A stretch of DNA of 64,000 bases, from assembly GCF_001806325.1 (NCBI RefSeq), contig NZ_CP017580.1, positions 2,914,001 through 2,978,000 of the forward strand, given 5' to 3'. The stretch comes from Curtobacterium sp. BH-2-1-1. GTDB lineage: Bacteria > Actinomycetota > Actinomycetes > Actinomycetales > Microbacteriaceae. Both the position numbers and the translations under genes were made by a program. Below the pieces are notes generated by a model. It searched no databases. It worked only from the letters and a program-made list of their open reading frames with translations, and was not told the origin of the DNA. Below are positions 18,936-31,043 of the stretch, piece by piece (positions within the stretch are counted from its first letter, which is position 1; the number at the start of each line of letters is the position of its first letter).

Positions 18936-21869
18936 GTGGTCACCGCCCTGTATCGCCGTTACCGGCCCGAGAACTTCGCCGAGCTGATCGGACAGTCGCA
19001 GGTCACCGATCCCCTCCGGACGGCCCTGCGCACGAACCGGGTCAACCACGCCTACCTGTTCAGCGGCCCGCGCGGCTGCGGCAAGACGACGTCCGCGCGC
19101 ATCCTCGCGCGCTGCCTGAACTGCGCCGAGGGCCCGACCGACACGCCGTGCGGCGTCTGCCCGAGCTGCGTCGAACTGGCACGCGGCGGCGGGGGATCGC
19201 TCGACGTGATCGAGATCGACGCCGCCAGCCACAACGGTGTCGACGACGCCCGTGACCTGCGCGACCGTGCCGTGTTCGCCCCGGCGCGCGACCGCTACAA
19301 GATCTTCATCCTCGACGAGGCGCACATGGTGACGCCGCAGGGCTTCAACGCGCTGCTCAAGTTGGTCGAGGAGCCGCCGGAGCACGTCAAGTTCATCTTC
19401 GCGACGACCGAGCCCGAGAAGGTCATCGGCACGATCCGCTCGCGCACCCACCACTACCCGTTCCGCCTCGTCCCGCCGGCAGCGATGCTCGAGTACGTCG
19501 AGCAGCTCTGCCAGCAGGAATCGGTCTCGGTCGCGCCCGGCGTGCTGCCCCTGGTCGTCCGCGCCGGCGGTGGTTCCGTCCGTGACACCCTGTCGCTGCT
19601 CGACCAGCTCATGGCCGGCAGCGAGGACGGGGCGATCGCGTACGAGCGGGCCGTCGCGCTCCTCGGCTACACCGACGCCGCACTGCTCGACGACGTGGTC
19701 GACGCGCTCGCCGTGGCCGACCCGGCATCGGCGTTCGCCGCCATCGACCGGGTCGTGCAGACCGGGCAGGACCCTCGTCGCTTCGTCGAGGACCTCCTCG
19801 AGCGCCTCCGTGACCTCATCGTCGTGGCCGCGACCAACGAGAGCGCCGCGGCCGTCCTCCGGGGCGTCTCGCCGGAAGAGCTCGACACGATGACCCGGCA
19901 GGCCGGTGTCTTCGGTGCGACCGGGCTCTCGCGTGCGGCGGACATCGCGAACCGGGCGCTGACGGACATGACCGGGGCGACCTCGCCGCGGCTGCACCTC
20001 GAACTCATGACGGCGCGGATGCTCGTGCCCGAGGTCGACGACACCCAGCGCGGTGCCCTCGCCCGGGTCGAGCGACTCGAGCGACGCATCGGTGTCGGGG
20101 ACGCCGGCGGGCACCAGGCCGGGCCGGAGTCGCTCCCGGCCGCGGGGTCGACCACCGCCCCCGCGCCGAGCACGCAGCCGACCGCACCCGCTCCTCGGGC
20201 GGCCCAGGCCCCCGCGGCTCCGGCCCAGGCCCAGGCCCAGACGCCGGCGCCGGCTCCTGTTCCGGCCGCCGCCGAACCGCCCGCCACCCCGGCCCCGACG
20301 TCGACCGACCCCGGTGCCACCGCTCGGGATGCCGCTGCCTCGTGGGCCGCCGCGGTGCCGAGTGCACCCGAGGCGCCGTCGAGCGGGCCCGGGTCCACGC
20401 CGGCACCCGGAGCCACGCCGACGCCCGCCGCGGGCGCTGCGAACGCGTCCTCGACCGGCCAGGGCGCGGCTGCGGGCGACGAGCCGGCCGTGCGTCCCAT
20501 CGGCGCCGTCGGGTTCCAGCAGCTCCGCGACTCCTGGCCGCAGATCGTCGAGCACGTCCAGCGGCAGAAGCGTTCGGCGTGGTCCGTGGTCGTCACGGCG
20601 CAGGTCACGGCGCTGCGCGAGGACGTCCTCACCCTCACGTTCCCGAGCCAGCAGGACGTCGCCTCGTTCAAGGAGATGTCCGACCCGAACGCCAGCGTCA
20701 GCGAGCTCCTGCGGGCCGCGATCGTCGACGTGCTCGGGCTCCGTGTGAAGTTCGTCGCCCGTGGTCCCGGTGGGCCGGGGCAGCAGCGACCGCCGCAGCA
20801 GCCCGGGGCCCAGCCGCCGCAGGGGGCCGCGCAGCCGACGCCGAGTGCCGCGCCTGCCCCTGACGCTGCGGGTGCTGCGGGTGCTGCACGGCCCGGTGCC
20901 GACCGGTCCGCCGAGACGGCTCCGGCCGCTCCCGCGCGTCCGGAGCCGACGACGTCCGAGCCGCACGGGTCCGCCGAGCAGCAGGCGGCGGGGGACTCCG
21001 CCGACCGGTCCGCTGCGCAGGAGTCCGGCGGGGGCGCATCCGCCACGGGAGCACCCTCGGCGGCCGAGTCCGCCGCGCGCGAGACGGCACCGTCGGAGCA
21101 CGCGGCACCGGCACCGGCACCGGCACCGGCACCGGCTCCGGCACGGCCGGACTCGGCGCCCGCGCAGGGAGACCAGCGCCCGACGCAGTCCCGCCCTGCA
21201 CCCACCCCCGCCGCGGAGCCCACCCCCGCCCCGGAGCCCACCGGCGCCCCGGAGCCCACCGGCGCCCCGGTCACCGAGTGGGCCGTCGCCACGATCCCCG
21301 CCGCGGATCCCACCGCCGGGGCCGAGCGCTCGTGGTCGGCACCGTTCGGCACCACCGACACCGGTGAGCCCGTCGCTCCCGTCCCGACCACGTCCGACCC
21401 GACGGTGGACGCGGCCCTCGCGGCACAGCTGCGCCCCGCGTCCTCGCTGGGCGCCCCCGCACCGCAGGCGGCCCCGTCGACGCAGGCCGCGCCTCCCGGC
21501 AGTCCGGACACCGACGCCGACCGCGGCCCGGGCGCCGAGCCGTCCACCGGCCCGGACGCCGCGCCGTCCACCGGTCCGGCCGCCGCACCGGGCGGCAGCC
21601 CGGACGTCCCCGTCGACGACTACCCGCTCGACGACGACCCGTACGGCGACGGCGACCCCTACCCCGACGCGCAGCAGTCCGCCGCACCGCAGCAGCCCGC
21701 CGCCCCCGCGCCGAGCCAGCAGCGCCCGGCACCGGCCCAGCGCCCCGCCGCACCCGCCCCGCAGGTCCGCCGCACCCCCGTCGCGGGCCGCTACGGCGAG
21801 GCCGTCGTCCGTGAGATCCTGAACGCCCAGTTCATCGAGGAGACCTCCCTCCACGAGGAAGGCGCCTGA
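18936..21869 (+). CDS. dnaX: DNA polymerase III subunits gamma and tau
   Basis: The protein has 977 residues. The AAA+ clamp-loader core has Walker [10 protein letters not shown] (about 44-52), zinc-site cysteines (C60, C63, C72, C75, C78) and Walker B LDEAH near residue 125. A very long Pro/Ala/Thr-rich, low-complexity linker occupies much of the C-terminal half, interrupted by a folded segment around 525-600. The end ([17 protein letters not shown]) is conserved in actinobacteria. It loads the sliding clamp and organises the replisome. The start GTG 18936 has TACCCT at 18924-18929 six bases upstream, suggesting a leaderless mRNA. recR overlaps its stop. Confidence 0.96.
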   Translation: MVTALYRRYRPENFAELIGQSQVTDPLRTALRTNRVNHAYLFSGPRGCGKTTSARILARCLNCAEGPTDTPCGVCPSCVELARGGGGSLDVIEIDAASHNGVDDARDLRDRAVFAPARDRYKIFILDEAHMVTPQGFNALLKLVEEPPEHVKFIFATTEPEKVIGTIRSRTHHYPFRLVPPAAMLEYVEQLCQQESVSVAPGVLPLVVRAGGGSVRDTLSLLDQLMAGSEDGAIAYERAVALLGYTDAALLDDVVDALAVADPASAFAAIDRVVQTGQDPRRFVEDLLERLRDLIVVAATNESAAAVLRGVSPEELDTMTRQAGVFGATGLSRAADIANRALTDMTGATSPRLHLELMTARMLVPEVDDTQRGALARVERLERRIGVGDAGGHQAGPESLPAAGSTTAPAPSTQPTAPAPRAAQAPAAPAQAQAQTPAPAPVPAAAEPPATPAPTSTDPGATARDAAASWAAAVPSAPEAPSSGPGSTPAPGATPTPAAGAANASSTGQGAAAGDEPAVRPIGAVGFQQLRDSWPQIVEHVQRQKRSAWSVVVTAQVTALREDVLTLTFPSQQDVASFKEMSDPNASVSELLRAAIVDVLGLRVKFVARGPGGPGQQRPPQQPGAQPPQGAAQPTPSAAPAPDAAGAAGAARPGADRSAETAPAAPARPEPTTSEPHGSAEQQAAGDSADRSAAQESGGGASATGAPSAAESAARETAPSEHAAPAPAPAPAPAPARPDSAPAQGDQRPTQSRPAPTPAAEPTPAPEPTGAPEPTGAPVTEWAVATIPAADPTAGAERSWSAPFGTTDTGEPVAPVPTTSDPTVDAALAAQLRPASSLGAPAPQAAPSTQAAPPGSPDTDADRGPGAEPSTGPDAAPSTGPAAAPGGSPDVPVDDYPLDDDPYGDGDPYPDAQQSAAPQQPAAPAPSQQRPAPAQRPAAPAPQVRRTPVAGRYGEAVVREILNAQFIEETSLHEEGA

Positions 21870-22468
21870 TGTACGACGGCATCGTGCAGGACCTCATCGA
21901 CGAGTTCGGTCGCCTCCCCGGCATCGGACCGAAGTCGGCGCAGCGCATCGCGTTCCACATCCTCCAGACCGAGTCGTTCGACCCCACCCGGCTGTCCGAG
22001 CTCCTGGCGGACGTCAAGGAGCGGGTCCGCTTCTGCGAGATCTGCGGCAACGTCACCGAGAACGTGCAGTGCAGCATCTGCCGTGACCCGCGCCGGTCGC
22101 CGGCGGTCATCTGCGTCGTCGAAGAGGCGAAGGACGTCGCCGCGATCGAACGGACGCGCGAGTTCCGCGGGCTGTACCACGTGCTCGGCGGCGCGATCAG
22201 CCCGATCGACGGCATCGGCCCGGACGACCTGCGCATCCAGCAGCTCATGACACGACTGGCGGACGGCACGGTGGACGAGGTCATCATCGCCACCGACCCC
22301 AACCTCGAGGGAGAGGCCACGGCGACGTACCTCAGCCGACTGCTCGTCCCGATGGGCATCCGCACGACCCGCCTGGCGTCCGGGCTGCCCGTCGGCGGCG
22401 ACCTCGAGTACGCCGACGAGGTCACGCTCGGCCGCGCGTTCGAGGGCCGTCGGGTCGTCGGCGGCTGA
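21869..22468 (+). CDS. recR: Recombination protein RecR
   Basis: The protein has 199 residues. It has an N-terminal helix-hairpin-helix region ([22 protein letters not shown]), a four-cysteine zinc finger ([16 protein letters not shown]), a TOPRIM domain ([16 protein letters not shown]) and the C-terminal Walker-like region. With RecF and RecO it loads RecA at single-strand gaps. Its ATG overlaps the dnaX TGA by one base (TGATG), so the two are translationally coupled as in many bacteria. Confidence 0.97.
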   Translation: MYDGIVQDLIDEFGRLPGIGPKSAQRIAFHILQTESFDPTRLSELLADVKERVRFCEICGNVTENVQCSICRDPRRSPAVICVVEEAKDVAAIERTREFRGLYHVLGGAISPIDGIGPDDLRIQQLMTRLADGTVDEVIIATDPNLEGEATATYLSRLLVPMGIRTTRLASGLPVGGDLEYADEVTLGRAFEGRRVVGG

Positions 22469-22599
22469 CCTGCCGGAGCCGAGCAGCGCGCAGGATCCTT
22501 GCGTCTGCACCGGCTCTGACGCAACATCCTCGAAACACCGACTACCATCATGAGACCGCGTGACAGTCGCGGAACCGTCGTCCCCGGGAGTACCAACCA

Positions 22600-24935
<2,336 letters not shown>

Positions 24936-24946
24936 CCCTGTGCGAT

Positions 24947-24984
24947 CCAGGAGGCGCGGTGCCAGCTGGCACCGCGCCTCCTGG
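24947..24984. terminator. 38-base perfect palindrome after asd
   Basis: Two 19-base arms are exact reverse complements with no loop and contain the recurrent core GGAGGCGCGG. It starts 12 bases after the asd stop. Confidence 0.75.
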
Positions 24985-25028
24985 CGTTCCCGGCCCGGCT
25001 TGTCAGCCGACGCCGCTAGCATTGTCGG

Positions 25029-26516
25029 GTGGCAGTGAAGCAGGTGGACCCCATCGACGTCGTCCTGGTCGGGGGAGGGATCATGAGCGCCACCCTCGGC
25101 GCCATCATCCACCGGCTCGAACCCACCTGGAAGATCCGCGTCTACGAGCGCCTCGGCACCGTCGCGCAGGAGAGTTCGAACCCGTGGAACAACGCCGGGA
25201 CGGGCCACTCCGCGCTCTGCGAGCTGAACTACACGCCGGAACTGTCGGACGGCCGTGTCGACATCAGCAAGGCCGTGACCGTCAACGAGCAGTTCCAGGT
25301 CTCGCGCCAGTTCTGGGCCCACCTCGTCGAGACCGGTGACCTGCCGGAACCGTCGAACTTCATCAACCCCACGCCGCACATCTCGTTCGTGTGGGGTGCC
25401 GACAACGTCGAGTACATGCGCAAGCGGTACGAGGCGATGAAGAACCACCCGCTCTTCGCCGGGCTCGAGTTCTCCGACGACCCGCAGCAGATCCGGAAGT
25501 GGGCGCCCGCGCTCATCCCGGGTCGGAAGAAGGACCAGCCGATCGCGGCGACGTACTCCGCCGCCGGGTCCGACGTGGACTTCGGGTCGCTCACCCGGCA
25601 GCTCTTCGACCAGCTCGAGATCGACGGTGTCGAGTTCGAGCCGTCGCACCAGGTCACGAAGCTCACGCGTTCGACCGTCAGCGAGGGCTGGGTGCTCGAC
25701 GTCCGCAACGAGATCGGTCGGTCGACCCAGCGCATCGCGGCGAAGTTCGTCTTCGTCGGCGCCGGGGGCGGGGCCCTCCACCTGCTGCAGAAGTCCGGCA
25801 TCCCGGAGATCCGCGGGTACGGCGGGTTCCCGGTCTCCGGCGAGTTCCTCCGCACCGACGATCCCGAGGTCGTCCAGAAGCACTCGGCGAAGGTCTACGG
25901 CAAGGCCAGTGTCGGTGCGCCGCCGATGTCCGTCCCGCACCTCGACACCCGGATCGTCGACGGCAACGCCTCGCTCATGTTCGGGCCGTACGCGGGCTTC
26001 AGCCCGAAGTTCCTCAAGCAGGGCTCGCTCTTCGACCTCGTGAAGTCGATCCGGCCGCACAACCTCCGGCCGATGCTGAGTGTCGCGTTCTCCAACTTCG
26101 ACCTGGTGCGCTACCTGATCGGGCAGCTCCTCGCCTCGAAGCAGACGAAGTTCGACGCCCTGCGCGACTTCATGCCGAGCGCCGAGCCGGGCAACTGGCA
26201 CCGCATCACCGCCGGACAGCGCGTGCAGGTCATCAAGCCCGACAAGGACAAGGGCGGCGTCCTGCAGTTCGGCACCGAGGTCATCACCTCGGCCGACGGC
26301 TCGATCGCCGGCCTGCTCGGTGCGAGCCCGGGGGCGTCCACCGCGGTGCCGATCATGCTCGGCCTGCTCCGGAAGTGCTTCCCGGACCGCTGGGACCGCT
26401 GGGAAGCCGCGGTCCGCGTGATGGTGCCCACCTACGGGCAGGACCTCGGGTCCGACGCGGCGCTCGCCGACGCGACGCTCGAGCGCACGGCGAAGGTGCT
26501 CGGACTCCACCACTGA
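25029..26516 (+). CDS. mqo: Malate:quinone oxidoreductase
   Basis: The protein has 495 residues, the usual family length. It begins with an FAD-binding motif (VVLVGGGIMSATLGAII), followed by QESSNPWNNAGTGHSALCELNYTP as expected for Mqo and the family segments FVFVGAGGGALHLL and FGPYAGFSPKFL. It is a peripheral membrane flavoprotein that oxidises malate to oxaloacetate and passes electrons to menaquinone. The GTG start has TAGCAT at 25017-25022 six bases upstream and no Shine-Dalgarno, so a leaderless mRNA is likely. It is transcribed on its own. Confidence 0.96.
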   Translation: MAVKQVDPIDVVLVGGGIMSATLGAIIHRLEPTWKIRVYERLGTVAQESSNPWNNAGTGHSALCELNYTPELSDGRVDISKAVTVNEQFQVSRQFWAHLVETGDLPEPSNFINPTPHISFVWGADNVEYMRKRYEAMKNHPLFAGLEFSDDPQQIRKWAPALIPGRKKDQPIAATYSAAGSDVDFGSLTRQLFDQLEIDGVEFEPSHQVTKLTRSTVSEGWVLDVRNEIGRSTQRIAAKFVFVGAGGGALHLLQKSGIPEIRGYGGFPVSGEFLRTDDPEVVQKHSAKVYGKASVGAPPMSVPHLDTRIVDGNASLMFGPYAGFSPKFLKQGSLFDLVKSIRPHNLRPMLSVAFSNFDLVRYLIGQLLASKQTKFDALRDFMPSAEPGNWHRITAGQRVQVIKPDKDKGGVLQFGTEVITSADGSIAGLLGASPGASTAVPIMLGLLRKCFPDRWDRWEAAVRVMVPTYGQDLGSDAALADATLERTAKVLGLHH

Positions 26517-26538
26517 GCCGCTCCCGCTTGCGTGTCGT

Positions 26539-26554
26539 TCGAACGTGTGTTCGA
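26539..26554 (+). promoter_or_regulatory. LexA (SOS) box
   Basis: TCGAACGTGTGTTCGA is a perfect TCGAAC-N4-GTTCGA inverted repeat, the actinobacterial LexA operator. It overlaps the probable -10 region (TCGAAT at 26551-26556, six bases before the ATG of the radical SAM gene). LexA binding here should block that gene until DNA damage. Confidence 0.85.
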
Positions 26555-26562
26555 ATGACTGC

Positions 26563-27726
26563 ATGCGGTGGAGTGGGCAGGCGATCGATGCCTCGCGGAG
26601 CGATGCGCTCCCCGGGCTCGAGTCGAACAGCGGGTTCGTCCGGAGCGTGACGACGCCGGAGTTCGCGGGTGTCACCTTCCACGAGGTCCTGGCCAAGAGC
26701 GCGCTGAACCGCGTCCCGAGCGCGGACGGCAGCGGGACGTACGGGTGGACGATCAACCCGTACCGGGGCTGCAGCCACGCGTGCGTGTACTGCTTCGCCC
26801 GCCCGACGCACACCTACCTCGAGTTCGACGGGGGAGCGGACTTCGACCAGCAGATCGTCGTGAAGACCAACGTGGCCGACGTCCTGCACCGCGAGCTCAC
26901 GAAGCCGAGCTGGGACCGACACCCGGTCGCGCTCGGCACGAACACCGACCCGTACCAGCGGGCCGAGGGCAAGTACCGGCTGATGCCCGGTGTGATCCGT
27001 GCCCTGGCCGACTCGGGCACGCCGTTCAGCGTCCTGACGAAGGGCACCCTGCTGCGCCGCGACATCCCGTTGCTGGTCGAGGCCGCGCGGTCGGTGCCGG
27101 TCGACCTGGCGATGTCGATCGCGGTCTACGACGACGAACTCCAGCAGCAGGTCGAGCCAGGCACCCCGACGACGGCGGCGCGCCTGGCGACGGTCCGGGC
27201 CATCCGTGACGCGGGCCTGACGTGCTCCGTGTTCCTCATGCCCGTCCTGCCGTACATCACCGACACCCGTGCCCACCTCGACGACGCCGTCGGGCGAGCC
27301 GCGGCCGCTGGGGCGTCGAGCGTCATGTACTCCGCACTCCACCTGCGTCCCGGCGTGAAGCCCTGGTGGTTCGCGTGGCTCCAGCGCACCCGGCCGGACC
27401 TCGTCGAGCGGTACCGGTCGATGTACCTCGACAACACCTTCGCGCCGAAGGACTACCGGCGCTGGTTGTCGGAGCGGGTCCGTCCGATCCTGCGCGCGCA
27501 CGGCATGGGGCTCGGCCACGTCGATCCGGCGACGGGCTCGATGGGGTTCTCGAACCGGCTGAGCGACCCCGGGGCAGCGCCCGCGACGCCGGCGGGAGCG
27601 ATCTCCGGACCGTCGCCGTTCGAGGAGCAGTCCCGTCCGACGTCCTCGCCGCTCAAGCGCGCCGATCCGGGGTTCGACCAGCGCCTGGTCCCACGCACTG
27701 CACCGGTCGTGCCGACGCTCTTCTGA
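26563..27726 (+). CDS. Rv2578c family radical SAM protein, SOS-controlled
   Basis: The protein has 387 residues. It starts MRWSGQAID and has a radical SAM cluster motif CSHACVYC (C70, C74, C77; CX3CX2C), preceded by INPYRG and followed by FARPTH. The rest (LGTNTDPYQRAE, SVLTKGTLLRRDI, MPVLPYITD) matches the Rv2578c family and is related to SplB-like enzymes. The [4Fe-4S] cluster should cleave S-adenosylmethionine to start radical chemistry; the substrate is unknown. I chose ATG 26563, nine bases beyond the LexA box. The C-terminal 60 residues are low in conserved features. A DNA-repair or nucleic-acid role is inference from the SOS control. Confidence 0.88.
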   Translation: MRWSGQAIDASRSDALPGLESNSGFVRSVTTPEFAGVTFHEVLAKSALNRVPSADGSGTYGWTINPYRGCSHACVYCFARPTHTYLEFDGGADFDQQIVVKTNVADVLHRELTKPSWDRHPVALGTNTDPYQRAEGKYRLMPGVIRALADSGTPFSVLTKGTLLRRDIPLLVEAARSVPVDLAMSIAVYDDELQQQVEPGTPTTAARLATVRAIRDAGLTCSVFLMPVLPYITDTRAHLDDAVGRAAAAGASSVMYSALHLRPGVKPWWFAWLQRTRPDLVERYRSMYLDNTFAPKDYRRWLSERVRPILRAHGMGLGHVDPATGSMGFSNRLSDPGAAPATPAGAISGPSPFEEQSRPTSSPLKRADPGFDQRLVPRTAPVVPTLF

Positions 27727-27896
27727 CGGGCGTCCGGCACGAGGGCGTCGGTCCGCGTTCGGGGGACACCGGGAACACCCGTGTGCCGGTATCATCGAGC
27801 GGGTCGCCGATCACTCCGACAATCGGGGTACACGGTCGCACCAACCGTGGTTGGATCGTGGGCGGCGTTCCCCCACGTCCGGAAGGACCCCCACCC

Positions 27897-29120
27897 GTGC
27901 TCGGCATCCCCACGCACCTCGCTCCGCGAGTGAACGCGTGGTCGACCGTGCGGGCCTTCCACGCCGCGGCGATCGGTTCGCTCGCCGCCGCCGCGATCGC
28001 CCTGGTGCTCTACCGCCTGGCCGAACCGGACGTCCGGGTGATCGGTGCCGTGCTGGCGCTGGTCCCGATGCTCGGAATGATCGCCGTCCACGTGCAGTTC
28101 GGCACGTGGCGGTCGGCCGTCGCGTTCCTCGTCGTCGGCGGGGTGTGCGCGTGGTGGTTCGCCGTGGTCGTGCAACGCGAGGTCCCCGCCGGGTGGGTCG
28201 CCTCGTACCTGCTCTCCCTGTCGATCATCCCGCTCGTGCTGGTGGGCGGTGCCGGCGCGGTCGCGGGGCGGGTGGCACTGTGGTCGATCGCCGGGTTCCT
28301 GGTCGGTCGGGTCGCGACGTCGATCGCGATCGCGCAGGCGGGCGGTCCCACGCACCCCCTCGTGCTCGCGTGGGTGACGCTCGCGTTCGTCATCGCCCTC
28401 GTGCTCATCACGAGCCGCAACACCGCCCGCTCCGAGCGTGTGCAGCCCGAGCTGCTCCGTTCCGCGCGCGAGGAGCACGTCTCCGCGTACCGCGCCGGGG
28501 TCGAGGCCGAGGCAGCGGCCATCCTGCACGACACGGTCCTCAACCACCTCGGTGCGATCGCCCTCGCGCCCGACGGCCCGATGGACCCGCAGCTCGCCCG
28601 CACGGTCGAGGCGGACGTCGCGATGCTCACGGGCAAGGAGTGGCTCGCGCCGGGGGCCCGCCCGGCCCGCGCCGAACCCGGTGCCGCGGTGCGCGCGTTC
28701 GAGCAGATGGTCGACGACCACCGGGCGCTCGGACTCACGGTGACCGTCACCGGTGACCCCGCGGCCCTCGTCCGGTTGGACCAGGCGGCGATGACGGCGA
28801 TCCTCCGTGCCGTCGGCCAGTGCCTCGCGAACGTCCGGAAGCACGCGGGCACCGACGCGGCCGAGGTGAGCGTGTTCGACGACGGGGTGGCGTGCACGGT
28901 CATGGTGGTCGACGACGGGCGCGGTTTCGACGAGTCCACGACGAGCCCCGACCGGATGGGCCTGCGCGGGTCCGTGCGGGAGCGGATCGGCCGGGTCGGC
29001 GGCGACGTCCAGGTGTGGTCGTCACCGGGCTCGGGGACGAGCGTCATGATGTCCGTGCCGTACGGTGCGGTCACCGGGACGACCCCGGTGCCGAACGCCG
29101 GGTCCGAGGTCGGCCGGTGA
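27897..29120 (+). CDS. Sensor histidine kinase (HisKA_3-like)
   Basis: The protein has 407 residues with six predicted membrane helices in residues 15-175. A dimerisation helix carries the probable phospho-acceptor in ILHDTVLNHL (H211). The C-terminal ATPase has an N box near N312 (CLANVRKHA), a G1 box DDGRGFD (339-345) and a glycine-rich G2 region to about 381. It should autophosphorylate in response to an unknown membrane signal and phosphorylate the regulator at 30342. GGAAGGA lies about 12 bases before the GTG. TATCAT near 27790 may be the -10. It overlaps the next gene by four bases (GTGA). Confidence 0.88.
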   Translation: MLGIPTHLAPRVNAWSTVRAFHAAAIGSLAAAAIALVLYRLAEPDVRVIGAVLALVPMLGMIAVHVQFGTWRSAVAFLVVGGVCAWWFAVVVQREVPAGWVASYLLSLSIIPLVLVGGAGAVAGRVALWSIAGFLVGRVATSIAIAQAGGPTHPLVLAWVTLAFVIALVLITSRNTARSERVQPELLRSAREEHVSAYRAGVEAEAAAILHDTVLNHLGAIALAPDGPMDPQLARTVEADVAMLTGKEWLAPGARPARAEPGAAVRAFEQMVDDHRALGLTVTVTGDPAALVRLDQAAMTAILRAVGQCLANVRKHAGTDAAEVSVFDDGVACTVMVVDDGRGFDESTTSPDRMGLRGSVRERIGRVGGDVQVWSSPGSGTSVMMSVPYGAVTGTTPVPNAGSEVGR

Positions 29121-30355
29121 CGCGCCCCGGTCCCGCCCGCGACGCCGGCCGCACCGCGCAGCAGTACGACCCGCTCGGCGCGATGGGGTCCCGCCCGCTG
29201 GCGATCGTGCTCGGCGCCTGCGGTGTGCTGTGGGCGCTGTTCGTGTCCGTCTTCGACCGGGACGTGGTCGGCAGCCCCACCCTGAGCGCCCTCACCGTGC
29301 TGCTCGTCGCGGCCTCCGGAGCGGTCGTGTTCGTCGCGTCGAGTCCGTTCCGCGCACCGTTCCCGCGCTGGGCGTTCGTGGTGCACGTGCTGCTCCTCGC
29401 CGCGGCGACGATCACGAGCGTCGCCGCCCAGTGGGGTCCGGACCGCAGCGCACTGAACGACTTCATGTCCCTGCTCGCCGCGACCGGCATCGTCATGACG
29501 GCACCGTACCGACCCTGGACGGACCTGGCCCTGGGCGGCCTGCTGCTCGCGGTCGTCACCGGGGTCTCGTGGGGCATCGTGGCGTGGGCGTTCCCGCACC
29601 ACGTCCCGATCGGCGTCGCGGCGTTCCTGGCGGCAGCGCCGACGCTCGTGCTCACCGCGGCCTCGGCGGTGTTCGCGTGGACGTTCGCCGGGCTCGCCGA
29701 GCGCGTGCAGATCCGTGCCGGGTCGTACTCGGTCGAGCGTGCGGAGCGCGACGGCATCGACGCCAGCGTGCAGCAGGACCGTTCGACGATCCTCGCCCGC
29801 GACGTCGCACCCTTCTTCGCCGAGCTCCGCACGCGCGAGGTCATCACCGACGCCGACCGCGCCCGGGCCCGGTCGATCGCCGACGGCATCCGGCGCTCGA
29901 TGGTGGCCGACGCCGACCGGACCTGGTTCGAGCAGGCCGTCCGCACCGACGGGGGCACCGACGCCGTCGTCGACGACCCCGACGGGCTCATCGCCACCCT
30001 CGACGCCGACCAGCGCACCGTCGTCCGGACGTTCCTGCGGGCCGCACTGCGTGCCTCCACGGTCGACCCCGCCGGGTTCCGCGCCACGATCCGACGGACG
30101 GGGACGGACGACGGGGCGGCCGGTGACGCGGACGGAGGCGCAGGCGGCGACGAGCGCACCAACGGCACCGCGCAGCCGCCCGCGACCGGCCGCGGAGTGA
30201 CCGTCGCGATCGACCTCGCCGTCGCCGATTCCGACGTCGGCATCCACCGCACCTTCGACCCCTACTTCGCGGTCCTCCGCGTGACGTTCCCCGATCTGGA
30301 CGTCGCGGTCCGACCCTCCGCCCTCGCACTAAGGTTCTCGTATGACCAGCACTGA
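29117..30355 (+). CDS. Six-TM membrane protein, degenerate histidine-kinase-like partner
   Basis: The protein has 412 residues and I do not recognise a named family. Six membrane helices (about residues 22-205) mirror the topology of the kinase upstream. A helical segment follows (QQDRSTILARDVAPFFAELR...), placed like a kinase dimerisation domain. The C-terminal part has no phospho-acceptor HD motif and no N or G boxes, and contains an acidic, Gly-rich insert. I infer a kinase-related partner that has lost catalysis and may sense or regulate. It overlaps the kinase by four bases and the regulator gene by 14, so the three are made together. Confidence 0.6.
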   Translation: MTRPGPARDAGRTAQQYDPLGAMGSRPLAIVLGACGVLWALFVSVFDRDVVGSPTLSALTVLLVAASGAVVFVASSPFRAPFPRWAFVVHVLLLAAATITSVAAQWGPDRSALNDFMSLLAATGIVMTAPYRPWTDLALGGLLLAVVTGVSWGIVAWAFPHHVPIGVAAFLAAAPTLVLTAASAVFAWTFAGLAERVQIRAGSYSVERAERDGIDASVQQDRSTILARDVAPFFAELRTREVITDADRARARSIADGIRRSMVADADRTWFEQAVRTDGGTDAVVDDPDGLIATLDADQRTVVRTFLRAALRASTVDPAGFRATIRRTGTDDGAAGDADGGAGGDERTNGTAQPPATGRGVTVAIDLAVADSDVGIHRTFDPYFAVLRVTFPDLDVAVRPSALALRFSYDQH

Positions 30356-31043
30356 CCCGAGCCGGATCACGGATGGTGCGCCCGCCGTCCCGAACCCGGG
30401 GACACGACGCGTGCGGCTGGCGATCCTCGACGACCACGAGGTGCTGTTGGACAGCCTGTCGAGCTGGATCGCGGTGAACGCGTTCGACTTCGACCTCGCA
30501 CTGACGGCCCACACGTGGCTCGAGATGGTGCACAGCGAGAACTTCCCGACCGACCTGGTGTTCCTCGACTTCCAGCTCAAGGAACCCGTCTCGATCGAGG
30601 CCCGCGTGCGCACCTGCCGTGCCGCCGGGGCCAAGGTCATCGTCCTGTCGAGCGTCGACAGCCGTGAGTCCCGCGACCGTGCGCTCGCCGCCGGCGCCGC
30701 CGCATTCCTGTCGAAGTCGCTCCCCATGCGCGAGGTCATGGACGTCGCGCGCGAGATCATGGGCGTCGCGCGGGACACCCCGCCGCAGCGCGACTGGCGT
30801 CCGTTGCCGACCGGGGCGAACGCGCACCAGCGGCCGAAGCTCAGCCACGGCGAAGAGGAAGCGCTGCGCCTGTACGTGTCGGGCTACTCGACGAACGAGG
30901 TCGCCGCGCAGATGAACGTGCAGTACGAGACCGCGAAGACCTACCTGCGCCGCGTGCGCGAGAAGTACAGCAAGGTCGGCCGGCCCGCGTCCAAGAAGTC
31001 CGACCTCATTCGTCGTGCGGCCGAGGACGGGTTCCTCGCGTAG
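30342..31043 (+). CDS. LuxR/NarL-type response regulator
   Basis: The protein has 233 residues. The receiver domain (about 24-145) has the acidic pair D30/D31, phospho-acceptor D76 in LVFLDFQL, and the conserved Ser and Lys positions in VIVLSS and FLSKSL. The C-terminal LuxR-type helix-turn-helix (about 165-228) contains LYVSGYSTNEVAAQMNVQYETAKTYLRRV. It should be phosphorylated by the kinase at 27897. Its ATG lies inside the end of the preceding gene and its TAG overlaps the tdk GTG (TAGTG). Confidence 0.9.
   Translation: MTSTDPSRITDGAPAVPNPGTRRVRLAILDDHEVLLDSLSSWIAVNAFDFDLALTAHTWLEMVHSENFPTDLVFLDFQLKEPVSIEARVRTCRAAGAKVIVLSSVDSRESRDRALAAGAAAFLSKSLPMREVMDVAREIMGVARDTPPQRDWRPLPTGANAHQRPKLSHGEEEALRLYVSGYSTNEVAAQMNVQYETAKTYLRRVREKYSKVGRPASKKSDLIRRAAEDGFLA

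Noticed and set aside
22469..22599. Lysine riboswitch or attenuator before lysC
   Set aside because: The 131-base leader lacks the conserved L-box core and any peptide rich in lysine codons.
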